This document shows, piece after piece, positions 8,039 to 17,163 of a stretch of 64,000 nt of DNA. The translations under genes and the position numbers were made by a program. Position 1 is the stretch's first letter. Every line of letters begins with the position of its first letter. The DNA lies in the NCBI GenBank assembly GCA_020637635.1, contig JACKKB010000002.1, positions 1-64,000 on the forward strand, written 5' to 3'. The notes under the pieces were generated by a model. It saw nothing but the letters and a program-made list of their open reading frames with translations, was not told the origin of the DNA and ran no database searches. This DNA comes from Albidovulum sp. (lineage in GTDB: Bacteria > Pseudomonadota > Alphaproteobacteria > Rhodobacterales > Rhodobacteraceae).

Positions 8039-8737
8039 CTAGGCCGCCGGCCCGATCGCCAGTTCGACCGGGTCAAGCCCCGCGACCTCTCCCAGAAGCC
8101 TGTCGCCCGGCCCAACCGGCCCGACCCCGGCCGGCGTTCCGGTATAGATGAGATCGCCCGGTGCCAGGTGATAGAGCGTCGAGAGATGGGCGATGATCTC
8201 GGGCAGCGACCAGACCATGTCGCCAAGATGCGCCTGTTGCACGATGTTGCCGTTCAGGCGGAGCGTGATCGACTGCGGCCCGGGCGTGCCGAAATCGGCG
8301 GCGCGGGTCAGGGGCGCGAGGATCGCGCCGTTCTCGAAATCCTTGCCGGTATCCCAGGGCCGGCGCTTGTCCTTGGCCACGCCCTGAAGATCGCGCCGTG
8401 TCATGTCGAGCCCGGCACCATAGCCGTAGACGAGCGCCATCGCATGCTCGGCTGGCACTCGGAATCCGGCGCCGCCGAGCGCCGCGACGAACTCCATCTC
8501 GTGCTGGAAATCCGCGGTCCCCGGCGGATAGGGGATCGTCGCGCCGGAAAGTGTCAGATGCGCCGGCGACTTGGTGAAGTAGAAGGGCGCCTCGCGGTCG
8601 ACCTCGGCGCCCATCTCCCGGGCGTGGTCGGCGTAGTTGCGCCCGACGCAGAAGATGCGCCTGACGGCATAGGCGGCGGTCTCGCCGCGAACCGGAACGA
8701 GGACGGGATCGGGGAGGGGAAAGAGGATGTGCGTCAT
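8039..8737 (-). CDS. fumarylacetoacetate hydrolase family protein
   Basis: 232 residues of the FAH C-terminal fold: FCVGRNYADHAREMG, PFYFTKSPAHL, the metal-binding EMEFVAALG region and GDLIYTGTPAGVGPV. Members are divalent-metal enzymes that hydrolyse or decarboxylate beta-keto acids such as acylpyruvates. The gene overlaps the end of the aldehyde dehydrogenase gene upstream (8734-8737), so the two are coupled. The substrate cannot be read from the sequence; with ALDH and deoC beside it a role in sugar-acid or aldehyde catabolism is possible. Confidence 0.88.
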   Translation of the reverse strand: MTHILFPLPDPVLVPVRGETAAYAVRRIFCVGRNYADHAREMGAEVDREAPFYFTKSPAHLTLSGATIPYPPGTADFQHEMEFVAALGGAGFRVPAEHAMALVYGYGAGLDMTRRDLQGVAKDKRRPWDTGKDFENGAILAPLTRAADFGTPGPQSITLRLNGNIVQQAHLGDMVWSLPEIIAHLSTLYHLAPGDLIYTGTPAGVGPVGPGDRLLGEVAGLDPVELAIGPAA

Positions 8738-11100
8738 TCGCCGTAGGGAACCCAGATGTTCTTCACCTGCGTCGCCCGTAGCAGGAATTCGCGCCCCTGA
8801 CCATCGGCCCCATGCCAGTCGCGGTTGGCGAAGGTCCAGGTCGACTTGAGGTTGCCGGCACTCTCGCTCTCGACCATGCTCCGGCCCGCGGAACCGCCGC
8901 AGTACCAGATCGCAGCGACATCGTCATGCCGGGCAAGAGTCAGGGCAAGCTCGTCGCGGGTGCCGGTGACGATGTTGACCACGCCGCCTGGCAGGTCCGA
9001 GGTATCGAACACCTGATAGAGGTCGGTCGCGGCAAGCGGCATCGAGGCGGCCGGGAGCGCCACGACGCGGTTGCCCATCGCGATCGCCGGGAGCACCAGG
9101 CTGAGGAAACCCAGAAGCGGTGCGGCGTCCGGGCAGGCGATGCCCATCACCCCGAAGGGCTCTGGCATCGCAAGCGTGACGTTCGACGTTTTCGTGGCAT
9201 GGACCGCGCCGTCGAACTTGTCGGCCTGCGCTGCATAATAGAAGGCGCGGCGGATCGCGCACGCGACCTCCAGCGCCGGCTTCGCGACGCCGGCCGCCTT
9301 CAGGCTGTCCGTGAACTCCCTCTCGCGGGCGGAGAGGTTCTCGGCGAGGTAATAGAGCACCTGCGCACGGTTGTGGCCCGTGGCCCCGCCCCAGCCTGCG
9401 GCCTTGTGCGCGGCCTCGACAGCGTTGCGGATGTCCTTGCGATTGCCGAGGCCGGCGAGGCCGATCTCGCGCCCCTTGGCGAGGACCGCATAGGAATAGC
9501 CCGAGTCGGGACGTTTCTGCGCGCCGCCGATATAGAGCTTCGCCGTCCTGTCGATGTGCGCGGCGCCCTTCGCGGGCGTGCCCGGATGCGGCGCGGCATC
9601 GAGCCGCCCCGTCTCCGCCTCGGGCTGCGCCTTCGGGCGCGGAGCGGCGAGGTAGTCGCGCATCCCCTCGCGCCCGCCCTCGCGGCCAAAGCCACTTTCG
9701 CGGTAGCCGCCGAACCCGGCTCCGGCGTCGAAGACATTCGTCGAGTTCACCCAGACGACGCCGGCCTTCACCTTGGCGGCGACGTCGAGGGCGAGGCTGA
9801 TGTTCTCCGACCAGATCGAGGCGGCGAGCCCGTAGCGGGTGTTGTTGGCAAGCGCCACCGCCTCGTCGGGCGTGCGGAAGGTGGTGAGCGTTGCCACCGG
9901 GCCGAAGATCTCGACCTCGGAGACCACATTGGCCGGCGCCACATTGGTAAAGTACCCCGGTGCGAAGAAGCACCCCGAGGCGGGCAGTTGCGCCTCGGCC
10001 TGGTGGAGGGTGGCACCCTGCGCCTCACCCTGCGCGACCAGTTCGCGGATACGGGCCAACTGGACCGCATCGACAATGGCGCCGACATCGGTCGACTTGT
10101 CCAGCGGATCACCGACCCTGAGCTTGCCGAGCCGCGCCTGAAGCCGTTTCTCGAACGCGCCCGCCACCGCCTCGGCCACGAGAATGCGGCTGCCGGCGCA
10201 GCAGACCTGGCCCTGGTTGAACCAGATCGCGTCGACGACGCCCTCGACCGCGGCATCGAGATCGGCGTCGGCGAAGACCACGAAAGGCGACTTGCCGCCC
10301 AGTTCCAGCGTCAGCTTCACCGCGCGCCCCGCCGTCGCCTTGCGGATCGTCCGGCCGATCTCGGTCGACCCGGTGAAGGCGATCTTGTCGACCTCGGCGG
10401 CGACAAGGGCCGCTCCGGTCTCGCCATCGCCGGTGACGATGTTGACGACGCCCTTCGGCAGGCCGATCTCGGCGCAGATCTCGGCGAAGGCGAGCGCGGT
10501 GAGCGGCGTCTGTTCGGCCGGCTTCAGCACCACCGTGTTGCCGGCGGCAAGCGCCGGGGCGATCTTCCAGGCGAGCATCAGGAGCGGAAAGTTCCACGGA
10601 ATGATCTGGCCGCAGACGCCGATTGCGCCCTGGCCCGGAAATTCCTCCTCCAGCATCTCGGCCCAGCCGGCATGGTGATAGAAGTGCCGCGCCACCAGCG
10701 GCACGTCGATATCGCGGCTTTCGCGGATCGGCTTGCCGTTGTCGAGCGTTTCGAGCACGGCGAGGAAGCGTTCACGCTTCTGCACATGCCGGGCAAGCGC
10801 GTAGAGCCATTTCGCGCGCTCATGGCCGGCGAGCCGCGCCCAGCCGGGTTGCGCGGCGCGCGCGGCCTTGACGGCGGCGGCCACATCGGCCGCGCTGCCC
10901 TGGGCAACCCGGGCCAGCACCTCGCCGGTCGCGGGGTTCAGGCTTTCGAAGGCCGTGCCGGGCCCGGTGAAGGCGCCGTCGATGTAGTGGCCGAATGTGC
11001 CACGCGCCGCCAGCCAGGTCGTGACCTCGCCCGCGGCCTCGGGGGCCGGGCCATAGTCCATCGTCTCAAGGATGTCGGTCACGCTGGGCATCGGGTTCAT
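8734..11100 (-). CDS. tandem-domain aldehyde dehydrogenase
   Basis: 788 residues, far longer than the usual about 490, because a second ALDH-like half follows the first. The N-terminal domain has the full active site: PWNFP with Asn170, Glu266 in LELGGK, Cys300 in FNQGQVCCAG, and FTGSTEIGR. The C-terminal part (about 515-788) repeats the ALDH Rossmann region (LYIGGAQKRP onward, VNIVTGTRDEL) but shows no GQxC cysteine, so it looks catalytically dead and probably structural. Its partner deoC immediately upstream produces acetaldehyde, which this NAD(P)-dependent enzyme could oxidise. Such long ALDHs next to deoC are a pattern I recall from Rhodobacterales. Confidence 0.92.
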   Translation of the reverse strand: MNPMPSVTDILETMDYGPAPEAAGEVTTWLAARGTFGHYIDGAFTGPGTAFESLNPATGEVLARVAQGSAADVAAAVKAARAAQPGWARLAGHERAKWLYALARHVQKRERFLAVLETLDNGKPIRESRDIDVPLVARHFYHHAGWAEMLEEEFPGQGAIGVCGQIIPWNFPLLMLAWKIAPALAAGNTVVLKPAEQTPLTALAFAEICAEIGLPKGVVNIVTGDGETGAALVAAEVDKIAFTGSTEIGRTIRKATAGRAVKLTLELGGKSPFVVFADADLDAAVEGVVDAIWFNQGQVCCAGSRILVAEAVAGAFEKRLQARLGKLRVGDPLDKSTDVGAIVDAVQLARIRELVAQGEAQGATLHQAEAQLPASGCFFAPGYFTNVAPANVVSEVEIFGPVATLTTFRTPDEAVALANNTRYGLAASIWSENISLALDVAAKVKAGVVWVNSTNVFDAGAGFGGYRESGFGREGGREGMRDYLAAPRPKAQPEAETGRLDAAPHPGTPAKGAAHIDRTAKLYIGGAQKRPDSGYSYAVLAKGREIGLAGLGNRKDIRNAVEAAHKAAGWGGATGHNRAQVLYYLAENLSAREREFTDSLKAAGVAKPALEVACAIRRAFYYAAQADKFDGAVHATKTSNVTLAMPEPFGVMGIACPDAAPLLGFLSLVLPAIAMGNRVVALPAASMPLAATDLYQVFDTSDLPGGVVNIVTGTRDELALTLARHDDVAAIWYCGGSAGRSMVESESAGNLKSTWTFANRDWHGADGQGREFLLRATQVKNIWVPYGE

Positions 11101-11146
11101 GTTCCCTTGTCATGCATCTGGTCTTGCGCCCCGCCCCGCCACCGGT

Positions 11147-12121
11147 TCACGCCAGCGCATGGCGGAAGGACGCCGCATAGCGCCCCGTCACATGGTGGTC
11201 GAGCTGGCGCTCGATATCGGCGAGCATCGAGGAGGCGCCGAGGCGGAAGAGATCGGGACGGAGCCAGTCGTTGCCCAGCTCCTCCTTCATCAGGATCTGC
11301 CAGGCCAGCGCGTCCTTGGCGGTCTTCATCCCGCCGGCGGGCTTGAAGCCGATCCGCCAGCCGGTGCGCTCGCCGTAGTCGCGCAGCGCCCGCAGCATCA
11401 CCAGGCTCACGGGAAGCGTCGCGTTCACACCCTCCTTGCCGGTCGAGGTCTTGATGAAATCGGCCCCCGCCTGCATCGCCACCATGCTGGCCTTGTAGAC
11501 GTTGCGCAGCGTCTTCAGATCGCCGGTCGCCAGGATAGCCTTCATATGAGCCGCGCCGCAGGCTTCGCGCATCGCCGCCACCTCGTCATGGAGCGCCGCC
11601 CAGTTGCCATCGAGCACGTGGGCACGGGTGATGACGATGTCGATCTCGTCCGCGCCCTGATTGACGGCATAGCGGATCTCGGCGAGCCTGAGATCGAGCG
11701 GCATGAGCCCCGCCGGAAACCCGGTCGCGACCGAGGCAACCGGGATACCGGTCCCGCGAAGTGCCCGTGCCGCGGCCGCGACCATCGTCGGATAGACGCA
11801 GACTGCGCCCGTCGTGAGACGCTCCAGCCCGAGCCCCGCCATGATCGGGTCGGCGAGCGGCCGCGCGGCCTTGGCGCAGAGCCGGCGGACTCGGTCCTCG
11901 GTATCGTCGCCCGCCAGTGTCGTGAGATCCATGCAGCGGATCGCGTTGACGAGCCACGCCGCCTGCCACTGCTTCTTGACCGTCCGGCGGGTCGTCAGCG
12001 TCGCCGCGCGCCGCTCGGCCGCCTGGGTATTGACCGCGATTTGGTCGAACCAGTCGACCTGCAGCGGCACGCCGGCATTTCGCGCGCTGTTGGTTCCCGA
12101 CCCGGAGCCGTCGGTCTGCAT
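11147..12121 (-). CDS. deoC: deoxyribose-phosphate aldolase
   Basis: Class I aldolase cleaving 2-deoxyribose 5-phosphate to glyceraldehyde 3-phosphate and acetaldehyde. The Schiff-base lysine lies in FIKTSTGK and the proton-relay lysine in GFKPAGG. I start at the Met preceded by GGAAGG at 7 bp (about 324 residues). The frame also has two earlier ATGs at 12154 and 12151 without a good ribosome site. The N-terminal region before DWFDQIAV is longer than in the E. coli enzyme (259 residues), as in the eukaryote-like subgroup. It leads the deoC-ALDH-FAH operon. Confidence 0.93.
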   Translation of the reverse strand: MQTDGSGSGTNSARNAGVPLQVDWFDQIAVNTQAAERRAATLTTRRTVKKQWQAAWLVNAIRCMDLTTLAGDDTEDRVRRLCAKAARPLADPIMAGLGLERLTTGAVCVYPTMVAAAARALRGTGIPVASVATGFPAGLMPLDLRLAEIRYAVNQGADEIDIVITRAHVLDGNWAALHDEVAAMREACGAAHMKAILATGDLKTLRNVYKASMVAMQAGADFIKTSTGKEGVNATLPVSLVMLRALRDYGERTGWRIGFKPAGGMKTAKDALAWQILMKEELGNDWLRPDLFRLGASSMLADIERQLDHHVTGRYAASFRHALA

Positions 12122-12223
12122 GCCGTCACCTTCCGCTCTGCCCGCGCCCATCATAGCGCCGAACGCTAGCCATTGTCGCCACCGCCCGCAACGGATTTCC
12201 TGACCATGTGGTCAAACCCGCGC

Positions 12224-12991
12224 TCAGCTCCGGGGCCTGCCGCGCCAGGTCAGGAGCCAGGCCCGAAGGCGCCCCCAGACGCCGCGCACCTCGTCCGCGG
12301 CCATCCCGGCCCGCTCCTCGACGCCGTCCCAGACCTCGCCGGCATCATCCAGGACCGGGTCGATCGAGCGTTCGCGAAACTGCAGCCACATCCTGCGGAT
12401 CATGAAGAGGATCAGCGCGAGCACGATGAAGAAGACGATGTTGAACCAGGGGATGATGGCGACATCGGGACCCGCCACCGGCTTGATCGCCACTGCGTTC
12501 GGGAAGGACGAGAAATAGATGTTGCGCCAGCCGTAATGGGTCACCACCGCCCATTTCGGCGCCTCTGAGGTAGAGATCATGTCCTGTGCCCGGGCGAGCA
12601 GATTGGCGGTGTCGAACTTGAAGTAGGGCGGCCAGGACCAGCCGGTATCCTCGTTGCGGTAGACCCTCTCCTTGCCGTTCGACGTCACCGCCTGGATGAA
12701 CTGGACGTCGCGGTTGATGAGTCCGGTCGACTGGTCGTCGGGATTGGCCCAGAAGATCCGCGTCCAGTCGCTCAGGTCCTGCCGCTCCTGATAGGTGCCG
12801 ACGATCCGCACGATGTCATGCTGCGGCAGCGTGTAGTGCAAGAAACCCGCGACCACCAGAAGGAGCGCGATCCGCCAGGACCAGTTGAAAACGCGTCGGC
12901 CGCGGCTGCCCCTGGGATAGACGAAAAGCAGCACCGCGATTGCGACCGCGATGATCCCGATCAAGACGATCCAGAACGTGTAACCCGACAT
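12224..12991 (-). CDS. DUF1523 family membrane protein
   Basis: 255 residues with three predicted membrane helices: about 5-25, 38-57 (ALLLVVAGFLHYTLPQHD) and 178-198 (FNIVFFIVLALILFMI). About 120 soluble residues lie between helices 2 and 3, and the tail is basic/acidic. The segment HYTLPQHDIVRIVGT is characteristic of DUF1523, which has no known function. It is the last gene of the operon that starts at 19674, 12 bp after the preceding gene. The middle loop is probably periplasmic. Confidence 0.8.
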   Translation of the reverse strand: MSGYTFWIVLIGIIAVAIAVLLFVYPRGSRGRRVFNWSWRIALLLVVAGFLHYTLPQHDIVRIVGTYQERQDLSDWTRIFWANPDDQSTGLINRDVQFIQAVTSNGKERVYRNEDTGWSWPPYFKFDTANLLARAQDMISTSEAPKWAVVTHYGWRNIYFSSFPNAVAIKPVAGPDVAIIPWFNIVFFIVLALILFMIRRMWLQFRERSIDPVLDDAGEVWDGVEERAGMAADEVRGVWGRLRAWLLTWRGRPRS

Positions 12992-13003
12992 CGCGAGCCC
13001 CCT

Positions 13004-13279
13004 TCAGTGGTTGACCAGATAAAGAGTGACGGCCATGAGCACGAGCGGAATGACATAGACCAGAACGATCAGCTTCCGCCTGAGGCTTTTCTCGTAGTCC
13101 TTCATCCCGGCCTCGATATGGGCATCCCGCGCGGCCGTTTCACCCCCGTCCGGATGGTCCGCGTCCCAGCCCTTTTCAAGTTCCTCGCGCTGCACTGACC
13201 GCGAATAGATCGACAAGAGCAGATAGGCCACGGACAGGACGATGAAGCCGAGAACGGCAAGGCGAAGAAAGGCGATCAT
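13004..13279 (-). CDS. small two-helix membrane protein, unknown
   Basis: 91 residues: a helix at about 3-24, a charged soluble loop (about 27-66) and a second helix at about 69-88. No known motif recognised. It overlaps the preceding gene by 4 bp (13276-13279) and is followed 12 bp later by the DUF1523 gene, so it is an integral part of the operon. Confidence 0.75.
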   Translation of the reverse strand: MIAFLRLAVLGFIVLSVAYLLLSIYSRSVQREELEKGWDADHPDGGETAARDAHIEAGMKDYEKSLRRKLIVLVYVIPLVLMAVTLYLVNH

Positions 13280-14652
13280 CTGCGCTCCTTGCGAATGGCG
13301 CCCCAGGGGCCGACGGTGGCGACAATATCCGCCGGCGACGGCCGCGACCAGAGCGGGTTCAGCCCCGGCCCGGTATCCGCCATGCCCGGCTCCGGCCCGA
13401 AGAGACGCCGCCGCATGCCGGCCTTGTCGATCTGGTATTCGCGTTCCAGATAGTCGGCGACAAAGGCCTTCTTCACTTCGGGCCAGCCGCGATAGAGATG
13501 GTAGAAGAGCTCCTTGTGGCAGATGAAGAGCTGGCGCACGTCAAGCGTCGAAAGCTCGCTCAGGAGCATGTTCACGAGGTCACGGTCGGCATGAGCCTTG
13601 GCGCGCAGCGTGTAGAAATAGGACGCATGCGCCGAGGTGATGCGCGGCCAGGTGCCGCCGGTCTCGACCCAGCGCAGGAGCGCGGCGAGGCCCTGGAACT
13701 CTTCGGGCAGCCGTCCGCCGACAAGGTTTGCCGCCTGCCTGAGTTCGCGCCGCGAACCGTGGCCGATATCGAGCCCGAGCTCGGCCGCAGCGGCCACGAC
13801 GATGAAATCCATCTTCTGGCGCAGGATCGCCGCGGCATCGGCGCCGGGCGCATTCACGATCGGCTCCACGAGATCGTTCAGTTCCAGGAACTTCGCGATC
13901 TGGTTGCGGTCGCCGAGGTCGAAGACATGGCGGATCGGCAGAACGCCCAGCGCCGCCTTCGGCCCGACCGAAATCGCCGCGGGATGCGCGAGCTCGCGGA
14001 ACAGGTAGAGGCCGCCGAAATGGGCGGTCCAGAAGTTGGCCTGCTCGAAGCTCGTGGCCTTCAGTGTCACCGGATTGCGGGTCACGTCGCCGGTCTTCTC
14101 GGCAAGCGCGATCATCTCGCCGATCAGCACGTCGTCCCACCAGGCATCGGGCTCGCTGCGGAAACGCTCGATGAGGCGGCTCAGCTTCTCGCTCTCGGCC
14201 ACCTGGTTGCCGGTCGTGTCGGCGATCACGGTGATGCGACGGATATCGAAGAGCTTCGCGGGGCGCGTCAGTTCGAAGACGGTGTTCTCAAGCTCGCCCG
14301 CCACCGCGTCGCGCGCCGTCAGCGTGAAGAGCTGCGCCTCGTTCTGCTCGATGAACTGGCGCAGGATCCCGCGCGACGTGGAGAACTTCGCGTTCAGAAG
14401 CGGCGCGGTCTTCTGATCGGTCGTCAGAAGGATGAACTGCCGGTTGCAGCCGTTCGGGTTGAGATAGAGGTCATCGCCAAGCTCATCGCCCACCTCGGGG
14501 CTGTAGCCCGAGATATCGATATGGAAATCGGCAAGCTTCGTCTCCTTCCCGGTGAGCGCCTTCAGCGCCCGGTTATACCGCTCGATGAGCGCCGGGCTTT
14601 CCACCGGGATCAGGTTCCCGAACATCAGGCCTTTGGAGATGAGGCGTTTCAT
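13276..14652 (-). CDS. conserved protein of unknown function (DUF6638-like)
   Basis: 458 residues, largely soluble, no transmembrane segment and no catalytic motif that I can name. The N-terminus MKRLISKGLMFGNLIPVESPALIERYNRAL and the overall context resemble what is annotated as DUF6638 in Rhodobacterales; that name is from memory and should be checked. The gene overlaps both neighbours by 4 bp. The rich helical content and absence of a signal peptide suggest a cytoplasmic partner of the AAA+ ATPase encoded two genes upstream. Confidence 0.7.
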   Translation of the reverse strand: MKRLISKGLMFGNLIPVESPALIERYNRALKALTGKETKLADFHIDISGYSPEVGDELGDDLYLNPNGCNRQFILLTTDQKTAPLLNAKFSTSRGILRQFIEQNEAQLFTLTARDAVAGELENTVFELTRPAKLFDIRRITVIADTTGNQVAESEKLSRLIERFRSEPDAWWDDVLIGEMIALAEKTGDVTRNPVTLKATSFEQANFWTAHFGGLYLFRELAHPAAISVGPKAALGVLPIRHVFDLGDRNQIAKFLELNDLVEPIVNAPGADAAAILRQKMDFIVVAAAAELGLDIGHGSRRELRQAANLVGGRLPEEFQGLAALLRWVETGGTWPRITSAHASYFYTLRAKAHADRDLVNMLLSELSTLDVRQLFICHKELFYHLYRGWPEVKKAFVADYLEREYQIDKAGMRRRLFGPEPGMADTGPGLNPLWSRPSPADIVATVGPWGAIRKERR

Positions 14653-15161
14653 TGCGGCTCATCAACCTTTATCAATGAACTGTAGGTGCTAGCTTTTCCT
14701 TCACTCAAAATGTCGACCGCAAGTGCTTTCAGATTTTCGTATTCGCTAGCGAATTCGGGGAAGCTAGGAGCTTTCAAAAGGAAACCTGAGACTCTCACGA
14801 ACCGGTCGTAGCTATTGTCGTGGCGATCAAGCTGCAGCAGCGCCCTATGATAGAGCCCGGTTACAACTGCATGAGATGGCTCATTAGTCATCCGCCAAGA
14901 CCGCAAAGCGTCAAGATAGTCCGCAAGATCTCGACGAAGATCTTTTAGTCGATCTATCTCAAACTCTGACAACTTGATCTGTTTGCTCAGCTTACGTTGA
15001 GCAGCCCTATCGATTGTGGCCCTCTTGTCGGTGCGGTTTGCGATCCAGTGCGTCAAAGCAAGAGAGACTATTGGGACGACCACCAAAGTAACAAGTGCTT
15101 GATTCTTTGAGACGAATTGACTCACACTTTCGAAAATAAGGGTGGCAAACTCAATCATCAC
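14649..15161 (-). CDS. small membrane-anchored protein of atypical base composition
   Basis: 170 residues with one membrane helix (about 23-41, ALVTLVVVPIVSLALTHWI), then a Lys/Arg-rich coiled-coil-like stretch (about 48-88) and a soluble tail. No family recognised. A hand count over 14701-14820 gives 57 G+C in 120 bases (48%), well below the flanking genes. Codon use is correspondingly different (many TTT, AAA, CTA-type codons). Despite this it overlaps both neighbours by 4 bp, so translation is coupled within the operon. It looks like a horizontally acquired gene spliced cleanly between the AAA+ ATPase and the DUF6638-like gene. Confidence 0.75.
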   Translation of the reverse strand: MMIEFATLIFESVSQFVSKNQALVTLVVVPIVSLALTHWIANRTDKRATIDRAAQRKLSKQIKLSEFEIDRLKDLRRDLADYLDALRSWRMTNEPSHAVVTGLYHRALLQLDRHDNSYDRFVRVSGFLLKAPSFPEFASEYENLKALAVDILSEGKASTYSSLIKVDEPQ

Positions 15162-17098
15162 CCCTTCCCCTCCAGATACCGCCGCCTGGCCTCCTCCATC
15201 CGCCGCATGTCGCGCACCGCCCCCTCGATCGCCACCTCGTCCGATTTGTCGGCATAGCGGAACTCGCTGTCGGCGTAGCGGTTGATCTCCTGCACCACCA
15301 TCTCGACCGTGATCGGGCGGCGCAGCTCCGAAATCATCGCCTTCTTCTCGTCATACCCCTTGAAGAGGAACAGTTCCGGCTCCGCCATCCATTCATCCGG
15401 CAGTTCGAAATCCATCGCCCGCACCTTCACGGCGTCGGTGATGTTCTTCACCGCGCGCCCGGTGAAGCGTTCGTCCGCCTCCTGAATGGCCTTCAAATAG
15501 GCGCCAAGCTTGGCGATGGTGTCCAAAGGCCCGACGCGCCCCTCGACCTCCGCCCACACAACCTTCAACCCGTCCTCATGCGGCACTGAATGCCCGTCGA
15601 AACTCGCCGCCACCGCGCGCCTGATCTCCTGCGCGGCGTAAAGCTCGTGCTCGCCGAGCGGGATCGAATGGTTCTTGCCCAACAGCAGGGCCAAGATGTC
15701 GATATAGTCTTCCCGGCTCTGCGGCCCGTCGACGAGGAACCGCGCCCCCGCCCGCTGGCGCAGCGCGTCGTCCACGTTCTCCGGATAGTTCGAGAACATG
15801 CCGAAGGTGCAGTTGCCGCGCACCACCGTGTTTGCGCCTGCAAAGGCCTCCATCAGCACGGCGGTGATCTCCTGCTGGCCCGCCGATGACTGCCGGTCGC
15901 CGCGCTTGCCCGCCACCTGATCGATGTCGTCGACCGTGCCGAAGCCGATCACCGCGGGGTCCATCACCGAGGTGATGAAGGCCCGCGCGTTCTGGCCCGA
16001 CTTGCCCTGATAGCTGTCGACATTGTCGATCGAGAGGTTCTGGTAGCGGAACGGATAGTCCGCGACCCTGCAGTAGTCGTTCAGAAGCCCCGCCATCATC
16101 TGGATGAGCGTCGTCTTGCCCGTCCCCGGCTTGCCGTCGCCCATGAAGGTGAAGATGAAGCCGCCGAGCTCGGCAAAGGGGTTGAGCCTCCGCTCGAAGT
16201 CATAGGCCATGAGCATCTTCGCAAGCCGCATCGCCTGGTATTTCGCGATATGGTTGCCGACCACCTCGTTCGGCTTCTTGAAACTCATCACCAGCGTCGT
16301 TCCACGCGCCTTGCGCGCCGCCTCGAAGCCCGAGATCGGGAAGTCGTCGGCGGCGACCCGGTAGTTGGAACCGGTGAATACCTCGAGCCGCGACATGCCT
16401 TCGGCGCGCGACCGCACCCGCGCCATGAGCTGTTCGGCATAGCCGAGCACCGTCGGCGCCAGCAGGGGCTCCTCCGTCGCATGCAGACCGATCATCTGGT
16501 CGAGCTCCCAGAGCGCGCCATGCAGCGCAAGCGTGGCATTGTCGGTCAGCACCTCCTCGATCGCACCGACCTCGACCGTCTGCTCGCTCGCGAGCGGCGC
16601 CATGAGGAAGGCCGCGGCATTGCCGAAGGTGAAGAGGACCGCCAGCGCCTCGGCCGCCAGAAGTTCGGTGAATTCGCCGGCGCGATCGCGCGGCAGGCGG
16701 TTTTCGAGGTTCATCTTCTTCAACTCGCGCAAGGCCGTCTGCGACGAGAGCTGCTCGCCGAGCGTCAGGGCGATGGCGAGCGCGCGGCGCAATCCGTGCG
16801 CGACAGAGGCCTGCGTTGCCGAGGTCAAGGGGTCGTCCCCGTCGGTCTCGGCGATCCGGTCGAGCACGCGCACGCCCTCGCTGCGCGCCGTCGGCCGGCC
16901 GAGAAGCCCGGGCGTGGTCGAGCGGAACCGGCGCTGCATCGAGGCGATGTCGGGCGACTTCTCCGCCGAAGGCAGCGAAAGCCGCGGCGTGCCAAGCCGG
17001 GGGGCATGGTCGAAGCCCATCAGCATCTCGGTCGCCGCCCGGTAGTGCGCCCGGATCGCCTCTTCCTTCAGCTCCATCTCGTCACGCTGGCCACTCAT
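15158..17098 (-). CDS. AAA+ family ATPase, unknown function
   Basis: 646 residues. About 300 N-terminal helical residues precede a single AAA+ core: Walker A GDGKPGTGKTT at 320-330, a Walker B-like IGFGTVDDID at 384-393 (Asp-Asp-Ile-Asp instead of the usual hhhhDE), sensor-1-like FGMFSN near 432-437, and an arginine-rich RQRAGARF at 447-454 that could provide the finger. The C-terminal 130 residues are charged. The subfamily is not one I can name. ATP-driven remodelling of a membrane or coiled-coil partner encoded in the same operon is the natural inference. The start is supported by GAGG upstream. Confidence 0.85.
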   Translation of the reverse strand: MSGQRDEMELKEEAIRAHYRAATEMLMGFDHAPRLGTPRLSLPSAEKSPDIASMQRRFRSTTPGLLGRPTARSEGVRVLDRIAETDGDDPLTSATQASVAHGLRRALAIALTLGEQLSSQTALRELKKMNLENRLPRDRAGEFTELLAAEALAVLFTFGNAAAFLMAPLASEQTVEVGAIEEVLTDNATLALHGALWELDQMIGLHATEEPLLAPTVLGYAEQLMARVRSRAEGMSRLEVFTGSNYRVAADDFPISGFEAARKARGTTLVMSFKKPNEVVGNHIAKYQAMRLAKMLMAYDFERRLNPFAELGGFIFTFMGDGKPGTGKTTLIQMMAGLLNDYCRVADYPFRYQNLSIDNVDSYQGKSGQNARAFITSVMDPAVIGFGTVDDIDQVAGKRGDRQSSAGQQEITAVLMEAFAGANTVVRGNCTFGMFSNYPENVDDALRQRAGARFLVDGPQSREDYIDILALLLGKNHSIPLGEHELYAAQEIRRAVAASFDGHSVPHEDGLKVVWAEVEGRVGPLDTIAKLGAYLKAIQEADERFTGRAVKNITDAVKVRAMDFELPDEWMAEPELFLFKGYDEKKAMISELRRPITVEMVVQEINRYADSEFRYADKSDEVAIEGAVRDMRRMEEARRRYLEGKG

Positions 17099-17138
17099 CG
17101 CTCAACCTCTTCTTCGTTGCGAAATACCCTCCGGGGGT

Positions 17139-17159
17139 CCGGGGGTGGAAAACCCCCGG
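17139..17159 (-). repeat. CCCCCGG hairpin, REP-like, inside the operon
   Basis: A perfect 8-bp stem CCGGGGGT/ACCCCCGG with a 5-nt loop lies in the 65-bp gap between the 379-residue gene and the AAA+ gene, the widest gap inside the operon. A third CCGGGGGT copy is adjacent (17131-17138). Similar CCCCCGGAC-type elements are, from memory, abundant between genes of Rhodobacterales. It may act as an attenuator or mRNA processing or stability element. Confidence 0.6.
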
Positions 17160-17163
17160 CCGC

